A stretch of 52,181 bases of DNA from Ruminococcus flavefaciens (lineage in GTDB: Bacteria > Bacillota > Clostridia > Oscillospirales > Ruminococcaceae). The position numbers and the translations under genes are program-made. Below the pieces are notes generated by a model, which had not been told where the DNA came from, did not search any database, and saw only the letters and a program-made list of their open reading frames with translations. Below, piece after piece: positions 49,911 through 52,181 of this stretch; the first letter of the stretch is position 1, and every line of letters begins with the position of its first letter. The stretch covers positions 1-52,181 of the forward strand of contig DBYI01000020.1 in assembly GCA_002310115.1 (NCBI GenBank), read 5' to 3'.

Positions 49911-51062
49911 ATGTCAGATTTCAATTATGAAGAAACACTTGAACCCGATGTTAACATTAAGGTCATCGGAGTTGGCGGCGGTGGTGGAAACGCCGTAAAC
50001 TGTATGGTAGATTCAGGTGTCAATAATATAGAATATATTGCAATCAATACAGACGCTAAGGCACTCAACAAGTCCAAGGCTACTACAAGAATACCGATTG
50101 GTGCTAAGCTCACAAAGGGCAGAGGTGCAGGAAACAAGCCTGAGATCGGTCAACGCAGTGCTGAGGAGAACCGCGATGAGATTGAGACACATCTCAAGGG
50201 TGCTGACATGATCTTCATTACTGCTGGTATGGGCGGTGGAACAGGTACAGGAGCGGCTCCTGTAGTTGCAAAGATCGCTAAGGAAATGGATATACTTACA
50301 GTTGCAGTAGTTACAAAGCCATTCCTCTTTGAGAGAGAGCAGAAAATGGCTCAGGCTGAGAGAGGTATTGCAGAGCTCAGAAAGTATGTTGACTCCCTTA
50401 TTGTTATCCCTAACGAAAGACTTCTTGTTGGACTTGACAAGCCTCTTACAATGCTTCAGTCATTTGCACTGTCAGATGACGTGCTCAAGACAGGTGTTAA
50501 GAGCATTTCAGACCTCATCGTTGAAGAGGGTTACATCAACCTCGATTTCGCTGATGTTTCAACTATCATGAGAAATGCAGGTTATGCTCACATGGCTATC
50601 GGCCATGGTACAGGTAAGGATAAGGCAAGAGACGCTGCAAATGCTGTTATCTCAAGTCCTCTTCTCGAGACATCTATCTCAGGTGCTAAGAGACTCCTTA
50701 TCAATATCGCAATGTCTGAAGATATTCTTTCTTCCGATGTTGATGCAGCTACAAAGATGATCACAGATACAGCTGCTGACGGAGTTGAGTTTATTTTTGG
50801 TACGGCATTCAAGGAAGACATGCAGGATGAGATGACTATCACAGTTATCGCTGCAGGTTTTGATGATATGGATTCTGCAAACGATGCTGCTGTAGCAGCA
50901 GCTGATTCTGCAATTGAGAATCACGAGGAGGATATTATTCCGATTGATAATCCTCTTATTGACGGACTTGGATTCGGTGCTCCAAGCAGTGCTCCGAGAC
51001 CTGCATCAACACAAAATCAAGATTATGATCTTGACGACATTTTCAAGATGCTTGGTAACTAA
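49911..51062 (+). CDS. ftsZ: Tubulin-like division GTPase FtsZ
   Basis: FtsZ (383 aa) forms the division ring. GTP-binding VIGVGGGGGNAVN, the tubulin signature GGGTGTGAAPV and the T7 loop NLDFADVSTIM are intact. After a short linker (about 318-370) the protein ends DLDDIFKMLGN. This differs from the usual D-I-P-x-F-L-R type C-terminal peptide and lacks the basic tail, which may reflect a different membrane partner. There is no ftsA gene next to it. It has its own promoter and terminator and a strong GGAGGAG ribosome binding site. Confidence 0.97.
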   Translation: MSDFNYEETLEPDVNIKVIGVGGGGGNAVNCMVDSGVNNIEYIAINTDAKALNKSKATTRIPIGAKLTKGRGAGNKPEIGQRSAEENRDEIETHLKGADMIFITAGMGGGTGTGAAPVVAKIAKEMDILTVAVVTKPFLFEREQKMAQAERGIAELRKYVDSLIVIPNERLLVGLDKPLTMLQSFALSDDVLKTGVKSISDLIVEEGYINLDFADVSTIMRNAGYAHMAIGHGTGKDKARDAANAVISSPLLETSISGAKRLLINIAMSEDILSSDVDAATKMITDTAADGVEFIFGTAFKEDMQDEMTITVIAAGFDDMDSANDAAVAAADSAIENHEEDIIPIDNPLIDGLGFGAPSSAPRPASTQNQDYDLDDIFKMLGN

Positions 51063-51072
51063 TAGACATACT

Positions 51073-51100
51073 AAAGCGGTTCGTTTTGAGCCGCTTTTTT
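51073..51100 (+). terminator. Terminator of ftsZ
   Basis: A 10-bp stem (51073-51082 with 51088-51097, one G-T pair) and a GTTTT loop are followed by TTTATT. Confidence 0.85.
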
Positions 51101-51189
51101 ATTATGCGGAGTATGCCGAAGATTGGCTTGAAATCGGCTTGCAAAAAAGTTTTGACAGCGCATTTTTGACGTATGCAAAAGATTTTTGG

Positions 51190-51218
51190 TTGAAAAAATA
51201 TGCCGCGTCTGCTATGAT
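51190..51218 (+). promoter_or_regulatory. Promoter of the XRE regulator gene
   Basis: TTGAAA (51190-51195), a 17-bp spacer and TATGAT (51213-51218) precede the gene by about 45 nt. Confidence 0.65.
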
Positions 51219-51261
51219 GATTTCAGACAAGGGATATACCTTGTGGAAAGGAGTGTAACGT

Positions 51262-51870
51262 ATGGAACTGAGCAGTAGGATAAAGGAACTGAGAAACGAA
51301 AAAGGGTGGTCACAGGAGATACTGGCACAGCGCGCGTATGTCAGCCGTCAGACCATATCCAACTGGGAGACAGAAAAAAGTTATCCCGATGTCCACAGTC
51401 TGCTTATCCTCAGTGATCTTTTCGGCGTTTCACTCGATGAGCTTATCAAAGGAGATGTTGATACTATGAAAGAAACAATTACAAAGAATGACGGCAAAAA
51501 AATGAAAAAGATATATAACCTTGCTGGTATAGAATGTCTTGCAGGTGTGGCTTCGGCTATTCTTGCCGGTGCGCTGGACGTTGAATTTTTTAGATTGTTA
51601 TTTGCGATGCTTACCGGAGTGTTTTTGACAGCTGATTTTATAACATTTCGTAAGATGGAGCAAATGATGGAAGAACACGATGTTCAGACCTACCGTGAGG
51701 TTATTGCTTTCATGAATGGAGAAACTCTCGATGATATCGAAAAAGCTGCGGAGCTTGAAAAGCGTAAGGTGCTGAAGAAGAAACGTATTTTGTCTTTGGT
51801 TTTGATATTTGTTATAGGTTTAGTGATCGAATGTATCATTTTCTTCTTGATTAGCCGAGGATATGTTTAA
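51262..51870 (+). CDS. XRE-family DNA-binding protein with C-terminal membrane helices
   Basis: The 202-aa protein has an N-terminal helix-turn-helix (SSRIKELRNEKGWSQEILAQ, then VSRQTISNWETEKSYPD, residues 4-43). A short linker follows, then two TM helices (about 88-126) and a third (about 178-198). This XRE-plus-membrane architecture is common in Firmicutes, where the membrane part may sense envelope signals or simply tether the regulator. The targets are unknown. AAAGGAG precedes the ATG. Confidence 0.85.
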   Translation: MELSSRIKELRNEKGWSQEILAQRAYVSRQTISNWETEKSYPDVHSLLILSDLFGVSLDELIKGDVDTMKETITKNDGKKMKKIYNLAGIECLAGVASAILAGALDVEFFRLLFAMLTGVFLTADFITFRKMEQMMEEHDVQTYREVIAFMNGETLDDIEKAAELEKRKVLKKKRILSLVLIFVIGLVIECIIFFLISRGYV

Positions 51871-52082
51871 GCCCGAAATGGGAGAGGCTCTTTGAACTTT
51901 CTCATAAAATCCGTACAAAATCATATTTGGTATAGTTTTTATATTTCCAATTTGTAACTAAATATATTGTTATAACTCTAAAAAGTAATGATGTTGACTC
52001 TTGAAACCTAAATGAGCAGTTTTTACTGTGTTTTTATAGTAAATTGCACTAAAATCAATTCAAATTTTCTACATTTCAATAG

Positions 52083-52111
52083 TTGAAATAATATAATAAT
52101 TATGTTATAAT
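52083..52111 (+). promoter_or_regulatory. Promoter near the window end without a visible gene
   Basis: TTGAAA (52083-52088), a 17-bp spacer and TATAAT (52106-52111) form a near-consensus promoter. The 70 bp that follow to the window end contain no clear start codon with a ribosome binding site, so it drives a gene or RNA beyond the window. The rest of the gap 51871-52082 is AT-rich and I see nothing else in it. Confidence 0.6.
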
Positions 52112-52181
52112 TTACATAAGGCAAAATCATCAGAACCTGTATTCATGGACTGTGAAGGCTTTTTTATATGCAATATCACTA

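Noticed and set aside
51103..51258. Open frame continuing past ftsZ to just before the XRE gene, with a protein-like composition
   Set aside because: The frame starts inside ftsZ out of frame and crosses the ftsZ terminator. It has no ribosome binding site and contains the XRE promoter, so it is probably fortuitous.

Overview
The window looks like a chromosomal segment of a low-GC Firmicute of the Ruminococcus / Oscillospiraceae type. The reasons are a secreted protein with two cohesin-like domains, a poly-threonine linker and a C-terminal dockerin (27118-28494), Thr-rich linkers on other exported proteins, class B sortases, a DNPR-type MurE (meso-diaminopimelate wall), SpoVG, LexA and a clostridial-type mre/dcw gene set. 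I see no rRNA, tRNA, CRISPR array, insertion sequence or prophage gene. The assignment rests on protein recognition by eye; no database search was possible.

Layout. (1) 1-11.6 kb is accessory and housekeeping: a membrane-anchored S41/PDZ protease-like protein, four GNAT acetyltransferases, a NudC-type Nudix hydrolase, a 7-TM EAL (c-di-GMP phosphodiesterase) protein, a MacAB-like three-gene ABC exporter, and an iron-sulfur-flavoprotein-like reductase. (2) 11.6-23.2 kb is a long minus-strand block of wall, shape and division genes. In transcription order it reads murC, lexA, a small unknown, zapA, U32 peptidase family, dut, DUF4321, mreB, mreC, mreD, class B PBP (mrdA-like), M23/LytM peptidase. 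(3) 23.4-28.5 kb holds spoVG, a NudF-like ADP-ribose pyrophosphatase, a YfhO-family membrane protein and the cohesin-dockerin protein. (4) 28.6-35.7 kb is a plus-strand operon: cysteine desulfurase, thiI, cinA/pncC, two class B sortases and a SpoIID/LytB-domain protein whose conserved blocks are in circularly permuted order. (5) 35.7-51.1 kb is a division and cell wall cluster: mraZ, rsmH, ftsL-like, a possible 43-aa ORF, a PASTA-containing PBP, a lipoprotein, murE, mraY, ftsW, murG, an alpha/beta hydrolase, murA, divIB/ftsQ, ftsZ. murF, murD and ftsA are absent from their usual places. (6) The window ends with a membrane-attached XRE regulator and an isolated promoter.

How the genes work together. 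Regions 2 and 5 together supply most of the lipid II pathway (MurA, MurC, MurE, MraY, MurG), the elongation machine (MreBCD with its PBP) and the division machine (FtsZ, FtsL, FtsQ, FtsW, PASTA PBP, ZapA). The sortases, the permuted SpoIID protein, the M23 peptidase and the cohesin protein act outside the membrane, on the wall or on surface display. Fourteen promoters with near-consensus -35 and -10 hexamers, each with a 17-bp spacer, and about ten hairpin terminators divide the window into transcription units.

Most unusual points: the circular permutation of the SpoIID domain; a strict 8-residue Gln-Trp repeat array on the FtsQ/DivIB tail; a phased 10-bp GGTGA repeat array at the mraZ promoter with a second array further upstream; a 12-nt tandem repeat at the mreC/mreD overlap that carries the mreD ribosome binding site; and an alpha/beta hydrolase gene coupled to murG inside the division cluster.
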